Positions 1 through 6,918 of a stretch of DNA of 34,552 bases are shown here, one piece after another. A program made the translations under genes and the position numbers. The stretch comes from Clostridiales bacterium. Its GTDB lineage: Bacteria > Bacillota > Clostridia > Christensenellales > CAG-138. The notes under the pieces are model-generated. The model saw nothing but the letters and a program-made list of their open reading frames with translations, did not search any database and was not told the origin of the DNA. How positions within the stretch are numbered: position 1 is the first letter of the stretch; each line of letters opens with the position of its first letter. Location of the stretch: assembly GCA_918244965.1 (NCBI GenBank), contig CAKJYC010000045.1:1-34552 (forward strand). The letters are read 5' to 3'.

Positions 1-513
1 GCGCTGGTCGAGGTCGAGAACGTGCACGACGACGGCATCGTCTTTGAGCCGATCCACCGCGTTCTGTTCGGCATCGGCGGCATGGAGGGCGCGGAGAAGC
101 TGCTCGCAAAGCTGAAGGCGCAAAACGGCGATGCAAAGATCGTGCTGTCCGACGACATGCCGAAAGCCTGCGGCGGCGAGGTGCACACCATCCCGTTCTG
201 CACCGGCGATATCTTCGGCGCGTTCGTCGTCGAGAAGCCCGCGGCGCAGCTTGCGGTCGGCACGCTGCAGAACGCGATCGACGCGCTCCTGAAGGAGACC
301 GACGGCGCCGAGGTCGACTACATCCACGGCGAAGCGGTCGTGCGCGATCTCGCGAAAAAGCCCGACGCAATGGGCTTCCTGCTCCCCGCGATGCAGAAGA
401 GCGAGCTGTTCCCGACCGTCGTGTTCGACGGCGCGCTTCCGCGCAAGACGTTCTCGATGGGCGAAGCAAACGAGAAGCGCTACTACCTTGAGTGCCGCAA
501 AATTGAAAAGTAA
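1..513 (+). CDS. DUF1015 family protein, C-terminal part (5' end outside window)
   Basis: The reading frame is open from base 1 and ends with TAA at 511-513. About 170 residues are visible, and the true start lies upstream of the window. The segment near residues 10-22 (VHDDGIVFEPIHRV) resembles the 'D-G-I/L ... P-x-H-R' signature of DUF1015 proteins, which are usually a little over 400 residues long, so this is roughly the last 40%. The function of the family is not established. The GTG at 22 lies inside the domain and is not a credible start. The gene is followed directly by a composite hairpin repeat (516-637) that probably ends its transcript. The family call is from memory of the motif and fairly confident; no role is proposed. 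Confidence 0.78.
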   Translation, partial: ALVEVENVHDDGIVFEPIHRVLFGIGGMEGAEKLLAKLKAQNGDAKIVLSDDMPKACGGEVHTIPFCTGDIFGAFVVEKPAAQLAVGTLQNAIDALLKETDGAEVDYIHGEAVVRDLAKKPDAMGFLLPAMQKSELFPTVVFDGALPRKTFSMGEANEKRYYLECRKIEK

Positions 514-515
514 TT

Positions 516-637
516 CGATCTGTTGAAAACAAGTTTTCAACAGATCGGTTTGCAGCCTCCCGCCTGAACTCTTTCGGATTTCCGGGCGGCGGGGACTGAA
601 AGGCGTCAAATCCGCCGCACATGTCGCCGGATTTGAC
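516..637. repeat. Three-hairpin intergenic repeat, copy 1
   Basis: Three inverted repeats follow each other: a 15-bp perfect arm pair at 516-530 and 533-547 (CTGTTGAAAAC type), a GC-rich imperfect hairpin around 553-597 (CCCGCC / GGGCGG), and a 10-bp pair at 605-614 and 628-637 (GTCAAATCCG / CGGATTTGAC). The same three parts occur in the same order and orientation at 2086-2204, so the two copies bracket lysC. The first hairpin is followed only by GGTTTGC, a weak T-run, so terminator function of this copy is possible but not certain. Confidence 0.8.
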
Positions 638-726
638 GGAAGGATCCTCCGACCGTTCTACGCCGTTTTCGTGCGCGCGTCTGCAGCGCGCTTGCGTTGC
701 CTGCAGGAGGACAAGAACACCTGTAA

Positions 727-748
727 GGGAGGCCGACCCCGGCCTCCC
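727..748. other. 8-bp hairpin GGGAGGCC in the lysC leader
   Basis: Arms GGGAGGCC (727-734) and GGCCTCCC (741-748) enclose the loop GACCCC, about 19 bases before the lysC start codon and just before its ribosome binding site. The same stem with a different loop recurs at 13185-13207 as the last hairpin of array C. It could act as a leader structure for lysC or be a mobile hairpin unit. No lysine-riboswitch consensus was recognised around it. Confidence 0.6.
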
Positions 749-766
749 GATCAAAAAGGACTTCGC

Positions 767-2080
767 ATGTTAAAGACCGTCAAGTTCGGCGGGAGCTCGC
801 TCGCCTCCGCCGAACAGTTCCGAAAAGTCAAAGCCATTCTCGAACGCGACCCCGCGCGGCGCTGCGTCGTGGTCAGTGCGCCCGGAAAACGGTTCGGCGG
901 CGACGACAAGATCACCGACCTTCTCTATCGCTGTCAGGCGCTGCGCGCTGCGGGCCGTTCGTTCGACGCGGAATACAAAAAGATCGCGGACCGCTTCATC
1001 GGCATCCGCGACGGGCTGAACCTCGATCTTTGCATTGAGACGGAGCTTTTCGAGATCCGCTCGCGCATCGAGGCCGGCACGACGCCGGACTTTGCGGCAA
1101 GCCGCGGCGAGTACCTGAACGCAAAGCTGCTGTCGGCGTACCTCGGCTTTGACTTTCTGGACGCGGCGGAGTTCATCCGTTTCCGCGACGACGGCACGTT
1201 CGACGACGACGCGACGACGCTTCACGCCGGCGTTCTTTCGGCGCACGAAAGGACCGTCATCCCCGGCTTTTACGGGCGGCAGCGCAGCGGCCGCATCCGC
1301 ACGTTCTCACGCGGCGGCAGCGACATCACCGGCGCGATCGTCGCCAAGCTGACGAACAGCGACGTCTATGAAAACTGGACCGACGTTTCGGGCTTTCTGA
1401 TGACCGATCCGCGCATCGTGCCGGACGCAAAGGTGATCGAAACCGTCACCTACTCCGAGCTTCGCGAGCTATCCTACATGGGCGCGACGGTGCTGCACGA
1501 GGATTCGATCTTTCCGGTCAGAAAGGCGCGCATCCCGATCCATGTGCTGAACACGAACGACCCTGACGCCAGGGGCACGATGATCGTGCCGGACAGCATG
1601 GCGACCGACAAGGAGCACGCAAGGCCGCTGACCGGCATCGCCGGGCGACGCGGCTACACCGTCATCACGCTGACGAAGGACAATCTGCATAACGAGCTCG
1701 GCTTTGCCTACCGGCTGATGGGCATCCTTGCGCGGCACGGCATCTCGGCCGAGCGCATGCCCTCCGGCATCGACACGATCTCGCTCGTCATCGACGACAA
1801 GCGGCTGACCGGCAAGATGGATCAGCTCTATCACGACATCATGGTCGAGTGCGCGCCGGACACGGTCGAGATCGCAAGCTGCATCGCGCTGATCGCCTCG
1901 GTCGGCATCGGCATGGTGCGAAACCCCGGCGTCGCGGCAAGGCTTTTCAAAGCGCTTTCCGATGCGGAGGTCAACGCGCGCCTGATCGACCAGGACAGCA
2001 ACGAAATGAACATCATCATTGGCGTCGAGCAGCGCGACTTCGAGCGCGCCGTCGACGCGATCTACCGCGCGTTTGCGTAA
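767..2080 (+). CDS. lysC: Aspartate kinase
   Basis: Aspartokinase (EC 2.7.2.4) phosphorylates L-aspartate in the first step of lysine, threonine and methionine synthesis; it is cytoplasmic. The product is 437 residues. The kinase domain opens with VKFGGSS (residues 5-11), followed by the SRGGSDITGA segment and the WTDVSGFLMTDPRIV segment typical of the family. Two ACT-type regulatory segments follow, one beginning ITLTKDNLHNELGF and the other IASVGIGMVRNPGVAARLF, as expected for a feedback-controlled enzyme. The ATG at 767 is chosen because it begins at the conserved kinase N-terminus and has AAAAAGGA nine bases upstream; the open frame extends back to a GTG at 671 that adds only unrelated residues. 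The gene stands alone between two copies of a structured repeat and ends in a strong terminator (2086-2121). Which end product inhibits it cannot be read from sequence. Confidence 0.95.
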   Translation: MLKTVKFGGSSLASAEQFRKVKAILERDPARRCVVVSAPGKRFGGDDKITDLLYRCQALRAAGRSFDAEYKKIADRFIGIRDGLNLDLCIETELFEIRSRIEAGTTPDFAASRGEYLNAKLLSAYLGFDFLDAAEFIRFRDDGTFDDDATTLHAGVLSAHERTVIPGFYGRQRSGRIRTFSRGGSDITGAIVAKLTNSDVYENWTDVSGFLMTDPRIVPDAKVIETVTYSELRELSYMGATVLHEDSIFPVRKARIPIHVLNTNDPDARGTMIVPDSMATDKEHARPLTGIAGRRGYTVITLTKDNLHNELGFAYRLMGILARHGISAERMPSGIDTISLVIDDKRLTGKMDQLYHDIMVECAPDTVEIASCIALIASVGIGMVRNPGVAARLFKALSDAEVNARLIDQDSNEMNIIIGVEQRDFERAVDAIYRAFA

Positions 2081-2085
2081 CAATT

Positions 2086-2121
2086 CGGTCTGTTGAAATC
2101 CTTTCAACAGACCGGTTTTTT
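2086..2121 (+). terminator. Rho-independent terminator of lysC
   Basis: A 13-bp perfect stem (2086-2098 with 2102-2114, CGGTCTGTTGAAA / TTTCAACAGACCG) with loop TCC is followed by G and six T. It begins five bases after the lysC stop. It is also the first hairpin of repeat copy 2. Compared with copy 1 the second stem pair is G-C instead of A-T, a compensated change. Confidence 0.88.
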
Positions 2122-2204
2122 CAGTCCCCGCCTAAAACGCAAGCGTTTTCGGGCGGCGGGAACTGCAAGGTGTCAAATCCGCCGCGCATGTCGCCGGATT
2201 TGAC
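2086..2204. repeat. Three-hairpin intergenic repeat, copy 2
   Basis: Order and orientation match copy 1: terminator hairpin 2086-2114; hairpin 2122-2165, in which outer CAGT..CCCGCC pairs with GGCGGG..ACTG and inner AAAACGC pairs with GCGTTTT around AA; and a 10-bp pair 2172-2181 / 2195-2204 (GTCAAATCCG / CGGATTTGAC). The loop of the third hairpin (GCATGTCGC-like) is also conserved. Loops and inner stems differ more between the copies than the outer stems do. Confidence 0.8.
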
Positions 2205-2294
2205 GGATTTTTGTCGTTCTTTTTTCGCAGCTTTCATTCGTCTCAAAGGCAGGTTGCGCGCATCACCCCAACAATCCTGAAATCGGAGAAAACA

Positions 2295-2918
2295 ATGATT
2301 CATCTGTTTCGCAGAAAAAAGCAACCGCAATATCTGCCGGTTGAAGAACCGCCGGCAGTAAAGCCGTTCGAGCAAATGACGAAAGAAGAGGCGCAGGCGT
2401 ATTTCCGATGGCACACGGGAAATCTGTCTGCACGAATACACAACATGTGCGAATACCTTCGCTTTACGCCGGATTATTCCGAACGCTCGCTGATTTCGCT
2501 GTGGGTTCGCGTGATCCGCCGATATCCGCGCATGAAAAAGGAGGACATGACGGTCAGCGTCGTCAATGGCTGCGCGCTATACTTAGGCGAGGTTTTTATT
2601 CGGAACAACGCCGGACTGCGTTGGGAATGCTATGCCGACGTCCCTTTGCAGGATGCGTTTCGGAACCGGCCGGTCGTAGCGGGATTCTTTGGAAAAGAGT
2701 CCACGCCTCCCGTTCCGCTCGTCTTTGAGCCGATGTACATGATCGCGGGACAGGAAGGCAGGATCCTGCGCGGAGAAGCAAGCGCGGCCGATGTGTATGA
2801 GCTTTATCGGAAATGGCTCCAATACACACCCGATGGCGAGCAAACACATCCCACCGCACGGGAAGCCGTTGCAGAAGCGGTACGCAATGCGACTGGCGGA
2901 AAGCCCGAAGCAGAATAG
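2295..2918 (+). CDS. Hypothetical protein with YLGEVFIRNNAGLRWE motif
   Basis: The product is 207 residues. The ATG at 2295 is preceded by GGAGA at six bases; the frame stays open back to 2211 without a better start. The N-terminus is charged (IHLFRRKKQ) with no signal peptide or membrane segment, so it is probably cytoplasmic. The central segment CALYLGEVFIRNNAGLRWE recalls a motif in several small uncharacterised families of the 'GEVFIRNLGGRW' kind, but I cannot name the family securely. The last 20 residues are polar and Ala/Glu-rich. Codon use is more AT-rich and less uniform than in the neighbouring genes (for example AAA, TAT, TTT and CGA are frequent), consistent with recent acquisition. 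It has no operon partner: lysC ends more than 200 bases upstream and a terminator follows at 3033. Function unknown. Confidence 0.75.
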   Translation: MIHLFRRKKQPQYLPVEEPPAVKPFEQMTKEEAQAYFRWHTGNLSARIHNMCEYLRFTPDYSERSLISLWVRVIRRYPRMKKEDMTVSVVNGCALYLGEVFIRNNAGLRWECYADVPLQDAFRNRPVVAGFFGKESTPPVPLVFEPMYMIAGQEGRILRGEASAADVYELYRKWLQYTPDGEQTHPTAREAVAEAVRNATGGKPEAE

Positions 2919-3032
2919 TCAAGCGAATGCAAGACGTTCGTTGTTCTGAACACCTCATCACCGCCTGCGGTCGGCGCCTGCATCGGCTTTGCTATGTCTC
3001 ATTTTGGAGCTAATTTTCCATTTTGTTGATTG

Positions 3033-3077
3033 AAAACCGCCTTTTCGGACGGGCAACTGTTTCCGGGCGGTTTTTTT
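3033..3077 (+). terminator. Rho-independent terminator after the hypothetical gene
   Basis: AAAACCGCC (3033-3041) pairs with GGCGGTTTT (3066-3074), the inner CGGA / TCCG extends the stem, and seven T run from 3071. It separates the 2295-2918 gene from the ABC operon. The 3' half of its T-run lies just upstream of the candidate ABC promoter. Confidence 0.85.
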
Positions 3078-3088
3078 GTTTATAATCC

Positions 3089-3117
3089 TTGAAAATCCGC
3101 GCTTTTTATGCTAAAAG
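3089..3117 (+). promoter_or_regulatory. Candidate sigma-A promoter of the ABC operon
   Basis: TTGAAA (3089-3094), a 17-base spacer, then TGC-TAAAAG (extended -10 with TG at 3109-3110, hexamer 3112-3117). It is 45 bases upstream of the ATP-binding gene. The -10 matches the consensus only partly, so this is a plausible rather than certain site. Confidence 0.4.
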
Positions 3118-3162
3118 AATACATAAGGACAGCAGTTTTGCAGAAGAGGGGGATCCGTACCC

Positions 3163-4167
3163 ATGATTGAAGTCAACGATCTTACGAAGGTGTTCAAAAA
3201 ACCGATCCGCGGGAACGGTCTTTCCGGGATGGTGAAAACGCTGTTTTCCAGAAAATACGACGAGATCCGGGCGGTGGACGGGATCACCTTCACCGTCCCC
3301 GACGGCGAGATCGTGGGATACATCGGCGCGAACGGCGCGGGCAAATCGACGACGATCAAGATGATGTGCGGCATCCTCACGCCGACGTCCGGCACCGTGT
3401 TCATCGACGGGGTGGAGCCTTACCGCAAACGGCGGCAGGTTGCGCAGCACATCGGCGTCGTCTTCGGGCAGAAGACGCAGCTCTGGTGGGATATTCCGCT
3501 GGTCGAATCGTTTAAGGTGCTCAAGGAGATCTACCAGGTCTCGGACGCCGATTACAAAGAGCGCATGGGCTTTCTCGGCGAGGTCCTGGACATCACGCGG
3601 TTTCTCTCGCAGCCGGTGCGCACGCTCTCGCTGGGTGAACGGATGCGGGCGGACCTCGCGGCGTCGATGCTTCACAACCCGCGCATCCTGTTTCTGGACG
3701 AGCCGACCATCGGCATGGACGTGCTCGTAAAGGAGAAGATCCGGCTTGCGATCCACGCGCTGAACAAAACCTACGGTACCGCAGTCGTGCTGACGACGCA
3801 TGACATGACCGACATCGAGAATCTCTGCTCGCGCATCATTCTGCTCGAAAAAGGGAGTGTCCTTTACGACGGTCCGTTGAAAAGCCTCAAGACCCGCTTC
3901 GGCAACATCAAGACCCTGACGCTGACCGTTCCAGCGGAAATCCGCGCCGAAACCGCGCCCGTGCTCTCGCCCGAGGTCGCCGTCTCTGAGGAGGACAGCC
4001 GTTTGATCCTGCGCTTCGACGCAGACAGGATCCCGCTCGAACAGGTGGTCCAGTATGCGTTCCGGGATCTGAAGGCAATGGATATGAAGATTGCCGAGAT
4101 TTCCATCGGCGACGTCGTCAAAACGATCCTTGAACAGCAGGAGGCGGCGCATGCTGAAAAAGTATAA
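3163..4167 (+). CDS. ABC-2 type exporter, ATP-binding protein
   Basis: This is the cytoplasmic ATPase of an ABC exporter, 334 residues long. The motifs are in order: Walker A GANGAGKSTT (about residue 55), Q-loop near VVFGQKTQLWW, ABC signature LSLGE, Walker B ILFLDEPTIGMD and H-loop TTHD. The C-terminal 100 residues form the accessory domain typical of drug/antibiotic-type ABC-2 ATPases. The LWWDIPLVESF segment is characteristic of the subgroup that works with two DUF990-like (ABC2_membrane_6) permeases, matching the two genes downstream. AGAGGGGGAT lies about ten bases upstream of the ATG. The coding end overlaps the next gene by 17 bases, indicating translational coupling. Substrate unknown; the family includes exporters of drugs, peptides and lipids. 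Confidence 0.93.
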   Translation: MIEVNDLTKVFKKPIRGNGLSGMVKTLFSRKYDEIRAVDGITFTVPDGEIVGYIGANGAGKSTTIKMMCGILTPTSGTVFIDGVEPYRKRRQVAQHIGVVFGQKTQLWWDIPLVESFKVLKEIYQVSDADYKERMGFLGEVLDITRFLSQPVRTLSLGERMRADLAASMLHNPRILFLDEPTIGMDVLVKEKIRLAIHALNKTYGTAVVLTTHDMTDIENLCSRIILLEKGSVLYDGPLKSLKTRFGNIKTLTLTVPAEIRAETAPVLSPEVAVSEEDSRLILRFDADRIPLEQVVQYAFRDLKAMDMKIAEISIGDVVKTILEQQEAAHAEKV

Positions 4168-4984
4168 ACCTTTCCTCCGTGCCGGCGCGATCGATACGAC
4201 GGCGTACCGGTTCAATATCCTGATCTGGGCGGTCATCACGGTATGCGAGGTCGCCTGCATGGTCTTTCTGTGGCTGGCGGTCTACCGTTCCAGCGAGAGC
4301 GGCATGGACTCCGTGATCCACGGCTTTACCTACCGTGAAATGATCGCCTACGTCGTGCTGACGACGATCTTCAATTTCGTGACGTACAACAACGACACGC
4401 TGTGGAACATCAATACCGACATCAAAAAAGGTACGGTCGGCAACTACCTCATCAAGCCGATCAGCTACCGCGGCAAGTTCGCCGCGACCAGTCTCGGCAG
4501 CCTGCTCACGATGACGCTGATGTTCGGTGTGCCGCTGTACGCCGCGGCGCTCGTTACGCTCGGCGTTCTCGGATTTCTGCCGGGGCTCAGCTTCCCCGCG
4601 TTCTTTGCGCATCTCGGGCTGTTTCTGCTGTCCGGGCTGTGCGCGTCGCTTCTGAACGATACGATCTCCTACATCTTCGGCATCCTGTGCTTCTACACCT
4701 CCTCCGGCTGGGGATTGAATTCGCTCAAGGTCACGCTGATCTCGTTCCTTTCCGGAACCCTGCTGCCGATCGCGTTCTTTCCGAAGGGGCTCCGTGACGT
4801 CGTGAACTGGATGCCCTTTGCCGGCATGAGCCAGAACCCTGTCCTGATCCTGATGATGAAATACGACCTGAAGGAATCGCTGCGCTGCGTTGCGCTGTCG
4901 GTCGCATGGATCGTCGTGCTGGAGCTTTTTGCAAAGCTCCTGTTCTCGCACGCCGTCCGCAAGGTCACGGTGCACGGAGGCTGA
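4151..4984 (+). CDS. ABC-2 family permease, subunit 1
   Basis: An integral membrane protein of 277 residues with about six hydrophobic segments (for example around residues 22-45, 105-130, 135-160 and 225-250). The segment GTVGNYLIKPISYR after the second membrane helix is typical of ABC2_membrane_6/DUF990 permeases. The start at 4151 is chosen because AGGAGG (4139-4144) precedes it at six bases and the hydrophobic N-terminal region begins soon after; the open frame begins earlier, at 4091, but those residues are out-of-frame shadow of the ATPase gene. It should form a heterodimer with the next gene product, energised by the upstream ATPase. Confidence 0.9.
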   Translation: MLKKYKPFLRAGAIDTTAYRFNILIWAVITVCEVACMVFLWLAVYRSSESGMDSVIHGFTYREMIAYVVLTTIFNFVTYNNDTLWNINTDIKKGTVGNYLIKPISYRGKFAATSLGSLLTMTLMFGVPLYAAALVTLGVLGFLPGLSFPAFFAHLGLFLLSGLCASLLNDTISYIFGILCFYTSSGWGLNSLKVTLISFLSGTLLPIAFFPKGLRDVVNWMPFAGMSQNPVLILMMKYDLKESLRCVALSVAWIVVLELFAKLLFSHAVRKVTVHGG

Positions 4985-4985
4985 T

Positions 4986-5777
4986 ATGCGGTACGTTCAT
5001 CTGTATTTTACATGCATCAAGCGCAGCATGATCTCCCGGCTGGAGTATAAGAAGGATACGATCGTTGCGCTGTCCTCGTTCTTCTTTTCCAACCTCTGCT
5101 CGCTCGCCGCGATCTATTTCATCCTGCAGGCAATCCCGGCGCTGTCGGGCTATTCGCTCCCGGAGGTCGGCTTCTTCTACGGCTTCTCGATGATGCCGAT
5201 CGCGCTTGACCACCTGTTCAGCGACGAATTCTGGCTGGTCGCCTATCGCCGGGTCAAGGACGGGGACATGGATATGCACTTTCTACGCCCGGTGCCGGTG
5301 ATGTTTCAGGTGTTTGCCGAGACCTTCCAGCCGGAAGGCTTCGGCGAGCTGATCCTCGGCGTTGCGCTGATCACGGTCTGCGCCCTGAATCTTACGGTGA
5401 AAGTCACGTTCGGCGCGATCGTCGTGCTGTGCGTCGGCGCGGTCTTCGGTGCGATCATCATCACCTCGCTCAAAGTGGCGATGGCTGCGCTGGCCTTCAT
5501 CTTCAAGCGCAGCGGGCCGTTGCTTCAGGTCGTCTACAACTTCTCGGCCTACGCGAAATACCCGCTTGCCATCTATCCGTGGCTCATTCGGACGCTTTTG
5601 ATCTTCGTGCTGCCGTTCGGGCTGTTCATCTCGCTGCCGGTCGATACGCTGCTCTATGGCACATACAATCCGTGGCTTCTCTGTCTTGCGATCGTCGGCT
5701 GTTCCGCCGTCTTCTTCGCCGTCGCCGCATGGGTCTGGACCATCTGCGAGCGCCGCTACGAATCAACAGGGAGCTGA
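4986..5777 (+). CDS. ABC-2 family permease, subunit 2
   Basis: The product is 263 residues with about six membrane segments, the first at residues 25-50. The segment VKDGDMDMHFLRPVPVMFQ corresponds to the 'G-x-L-D-x-x-L-x-R-P' motif of DUF990-like permeases, here starting ahead of the third helix. The ATG at 4986 follows the stop of subunit 1 by one base, and CACGGAGG lies at the end of that gene. It completes a three-gene exporter operon. The stop codon is only five bases from the stop of the convergent ytxC-like gene, and the apparent operon terminator lies inside that gene. Confidence 0.9.
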   Translation: MRYVHLYFTCIKRSMISRLEYKKDTIVALSSFFFSNLCSLAAIYFILQAIPALSGYSLPEVGFFYGFSMMPIALDHLFSDEFWLVAYRRVKDGDMDMHFLRPVPVMFQVFAETFQPEGFGELILGVALITVCALNLTVKVTFGAIVVLCVGAVFGAIIITSLKVAMAALAFIFKRSGPLLQVVYNFSAYAKYPLAIYPWLIRTLLIFVLPFGLFISLPVDTLLYGTYNPWLLCLAIVGCSAVFFAVAAWVWTICERRYESTGS

Positions 5778-5782
5778 AACGG

Positions 5783-6514
5783 CTACCGGTACAGCTTGAC
5801 GCGGTCGCCGAAGACCGCAACGATCGCCTCGGTGAGGCGGTTTTTTTCTTTGCCGGAGAGGTCGTAGACATTGAGCCTGCACGGGGCCATGTTGACAAGC
5901 AGGTTTAAGATCCCGTCCGGCGCGCAGTCGACATACTCGATGTGCACATCGTTGTCGTCGGAGAGCGTGATCGTGCCGTCGGCGTGGATGCAGACCGACA
6001 GCAGCCCGACGCGGCTCGTTCGCCCGTTCACGAAGCGCTTCAGCGTTTCGATCAGCTCGCTGTATTCCTTGTTCATCAGCACGCGCGCCGCCGCCTGTTC
6101 GACCGCAAGCTCCCACAGCATCAGAAATTCCTGCATGCGAAAGTGCAGAAAGCCCTCCAGTACCAGCGTGCGGTGCGCCGCAAAATACGCCGCGAGCTTT
6201 TCGTGCAGCACCCTGCGCTCCTCGCGGCACGACGCCGCCTTGAGCGCATCGGTCAAAACGACCTGCTTTTCGGAAAGCGACAGCGGCAGCGTGTCCGTAA
6301 ACTCCGCCAGCGCAAAGTACCGGAGATCGCGCCCGAGCACAGAGGAAAGCGCCTCCGCCGCCGCGTCCTCCGGATGCGCGCCGCGAATCTTCAGTACGAC
6401 GCCGTCCGCGACCGCTTCAAGCGCATATGCGCAGTCCATTTCGCTCATGCGGCGATTCAGCAGCTTCAAAAGCGGCAGATCATATTCATATGTCAGGATC
6501 TCGTAAACGGTCAT
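5783..6514 (-). CDS. ytxC: YtxC-like putative sporulation protein
   Basis: The product is 243 residues, predicted cytoplasmic, with no membrane segment. The central part RMQEFLMLWELAVEQAAAR followed by NKEYSELIETLKRFV matches what I remember of the YtxC family (Bacillus YtxC is about 280 residues), especially the 'EY-x-E-F/L-I-x-L-L-x-x-F-V' stretch. The biochemical role of YtxC is unknown; it is described as a putative sporulation protein. The ATG at 6514 has AGGGAG six bases upstream. The gene is monocistronic: a terminator of the preceding lipoprotein gene lies upstream at 6587-6614 and the convergent ABC operon ends five bases after its stop. Its 3' end carries the terminator of that operon in antisense. 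The family call is moderately sure. Confidence 0.7.
   Translation of the reverse strand: MTVYEILTYEYDLPLLKLLNRRMSEMDCAYALEAVADGVVLKIRGAHPEDAAAEALSSVLGRDLRYFALAEFTDTLPLSLSEKQVVLTDALKAASCREERRVLHEKLAAYFAAHRTLVLEGFLHFRMQEFLMLWELAVEQAAARVLMNKEYSELIETLKRFVNGRTSRVGLLSVCIHADGTITLSDDNDVHIEYVDCAPDGILNLLVNMAPCRLNVYDLSGKEKNRLTEAIVAVFGDRVKLYR
5825..5847 (+). terminator. Terminator of the ABC operon inside the convergent gene
   Basis: CGCCTC (5825-5830), loop GGT, GAGGCG (5834-5839), G, then seven T (5841-5847) form a classical plus-strand terminator 48 bases after the exporter operon. It lies wholly within the 3' coding end of the minus-strand ytxC-like gene, where it encodes part of the ...GKEKNRLTEAIVAV... 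region. Confidence 0.82.
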
Positions 6515-6586
6515 TCCTTGCTCCCTTTCTGTATCCTATGCCCGCACTTCGTTAGTTTGTGCCGCCGAATGCACAGAAAATACATG

Positions 6587-6614
6587 AAAAAAACGATCCG
6601 AAAAGGATCGTTTT
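6587..6614 (-). terminator. Terminator of the lipoprotein transcript
   Basis: Read on the minus strand, AAAACGATCC, loop TTTTC, GGATCGTTTT continues into three further T, giving a seven-base T-run (6587-6593). The 10-bp stem is perfect (6590-6599 with 6605-6614). It begins two bases after hairpin array A and lies between the lipoprotein gene and ytxC. It would also work weakly on the plus strand (four T). Confidence 0.88.
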
Positions 6615-6616
6615 CA

Positions 6617-6681
6617 TGCGCACAGCGCAATTCACGGCGAAGCCAATTCATGACCGCAGGTCAATTCATGCGCGCAGCGCA
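6617..6681. repeat. Mini-hairpin array A (4 units)
   Basis: Four perfect short hairpins are separated by ATTCA, ATTCAC or AATTCA: TGCGC-ACA-GCGCA (6617-6629), GGC-GAA-GCC (6636-6644), TGACC-GCA-GGTCA (6651-6663) and TGCGC-GCA-GCGCA (6669-6681). The stems differ but each is fully self-complementary, and the spacer is nearly invariant. On the minus strand the array is the 3' untranslated region of the lipoprotein gene, immediately before its terminator. No coding potential: frames through it give repetitive nonsense peptides. Confidence 0.88.
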
Positions 6682-6843
6682 ATTCATTTCATCCGCGAAA
6701 AGCTGACGCTTTTCTGCGTGTCCACCTCATCCACCGCAAGCGGAACTCCACTCCGCTTCGCTTCGTTACGGCGGTGCCGTTGCACGCTCTCCGCGCATCG
6801 CCATGTCCCCCTTCCCCTCGAAGGGGAAGGCTTTTGGGACGCG
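6682..6843. repeat. Dispersed hairpin-chain module, copy 1
   Basis: This stretch continues from array A and is repeated with about four mismatches at 7989-8150. It holds further hairpins: GAAAAGC-TGAC-GCTTTTC (6697-6714), CCGC-AA-GCGG (6734-6743) and CTTCCCCT-CGA-AGGGGAAG (6811-6829). A part (6748-6805) recurs inverted at 13322-13379. With the last array unit the direct repeat spans 6664-6843 against 7971-8150. There is no open reading frame with a credible start. Confidence 0.85.
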
Positions 6844-6886
6844 CATGCCAAGGCTTTTCCTCTATGAGAAGGCTTTTGGGACGCGC
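6826..6886. repeat. 19-base direct repeat flanking a small hairpin
   Basis: GAAGGCTTTTGGGACGCGC occurs at 6826-6844 and again at 6868-6886. Between them lies a short imperfect hairpin (CTC-TAT-GAG around 6860-6868). The pattern repeats the theme of a constant segment next to a variable hairpin. It lies just beyond the lipoprotein stop codon. Confidence 0.6.
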
Positions 6887-6918
6887 GCAAGCGACTTCTT
6901 CCGGCTTTTGAGGCACGA

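Noticed and set aside
638..766. Lysine riboswitch ahead of lysC
   Set aside because: The leader is short and holds ordinary hairpins; I could not find the conserved L-box elements.
671..766. N-terminal extension of aspartate kinase from GTG at 671
   Set aside because: The extra 32 residues cover a hairpin and the ribosome binding site and precede the conserved kinase start.
3106..4260. 384-codon minus-strand open frame over the ABC ATPase
   Set aside because: Antisense shadow; the plus frame carries all ABC motifs in order.
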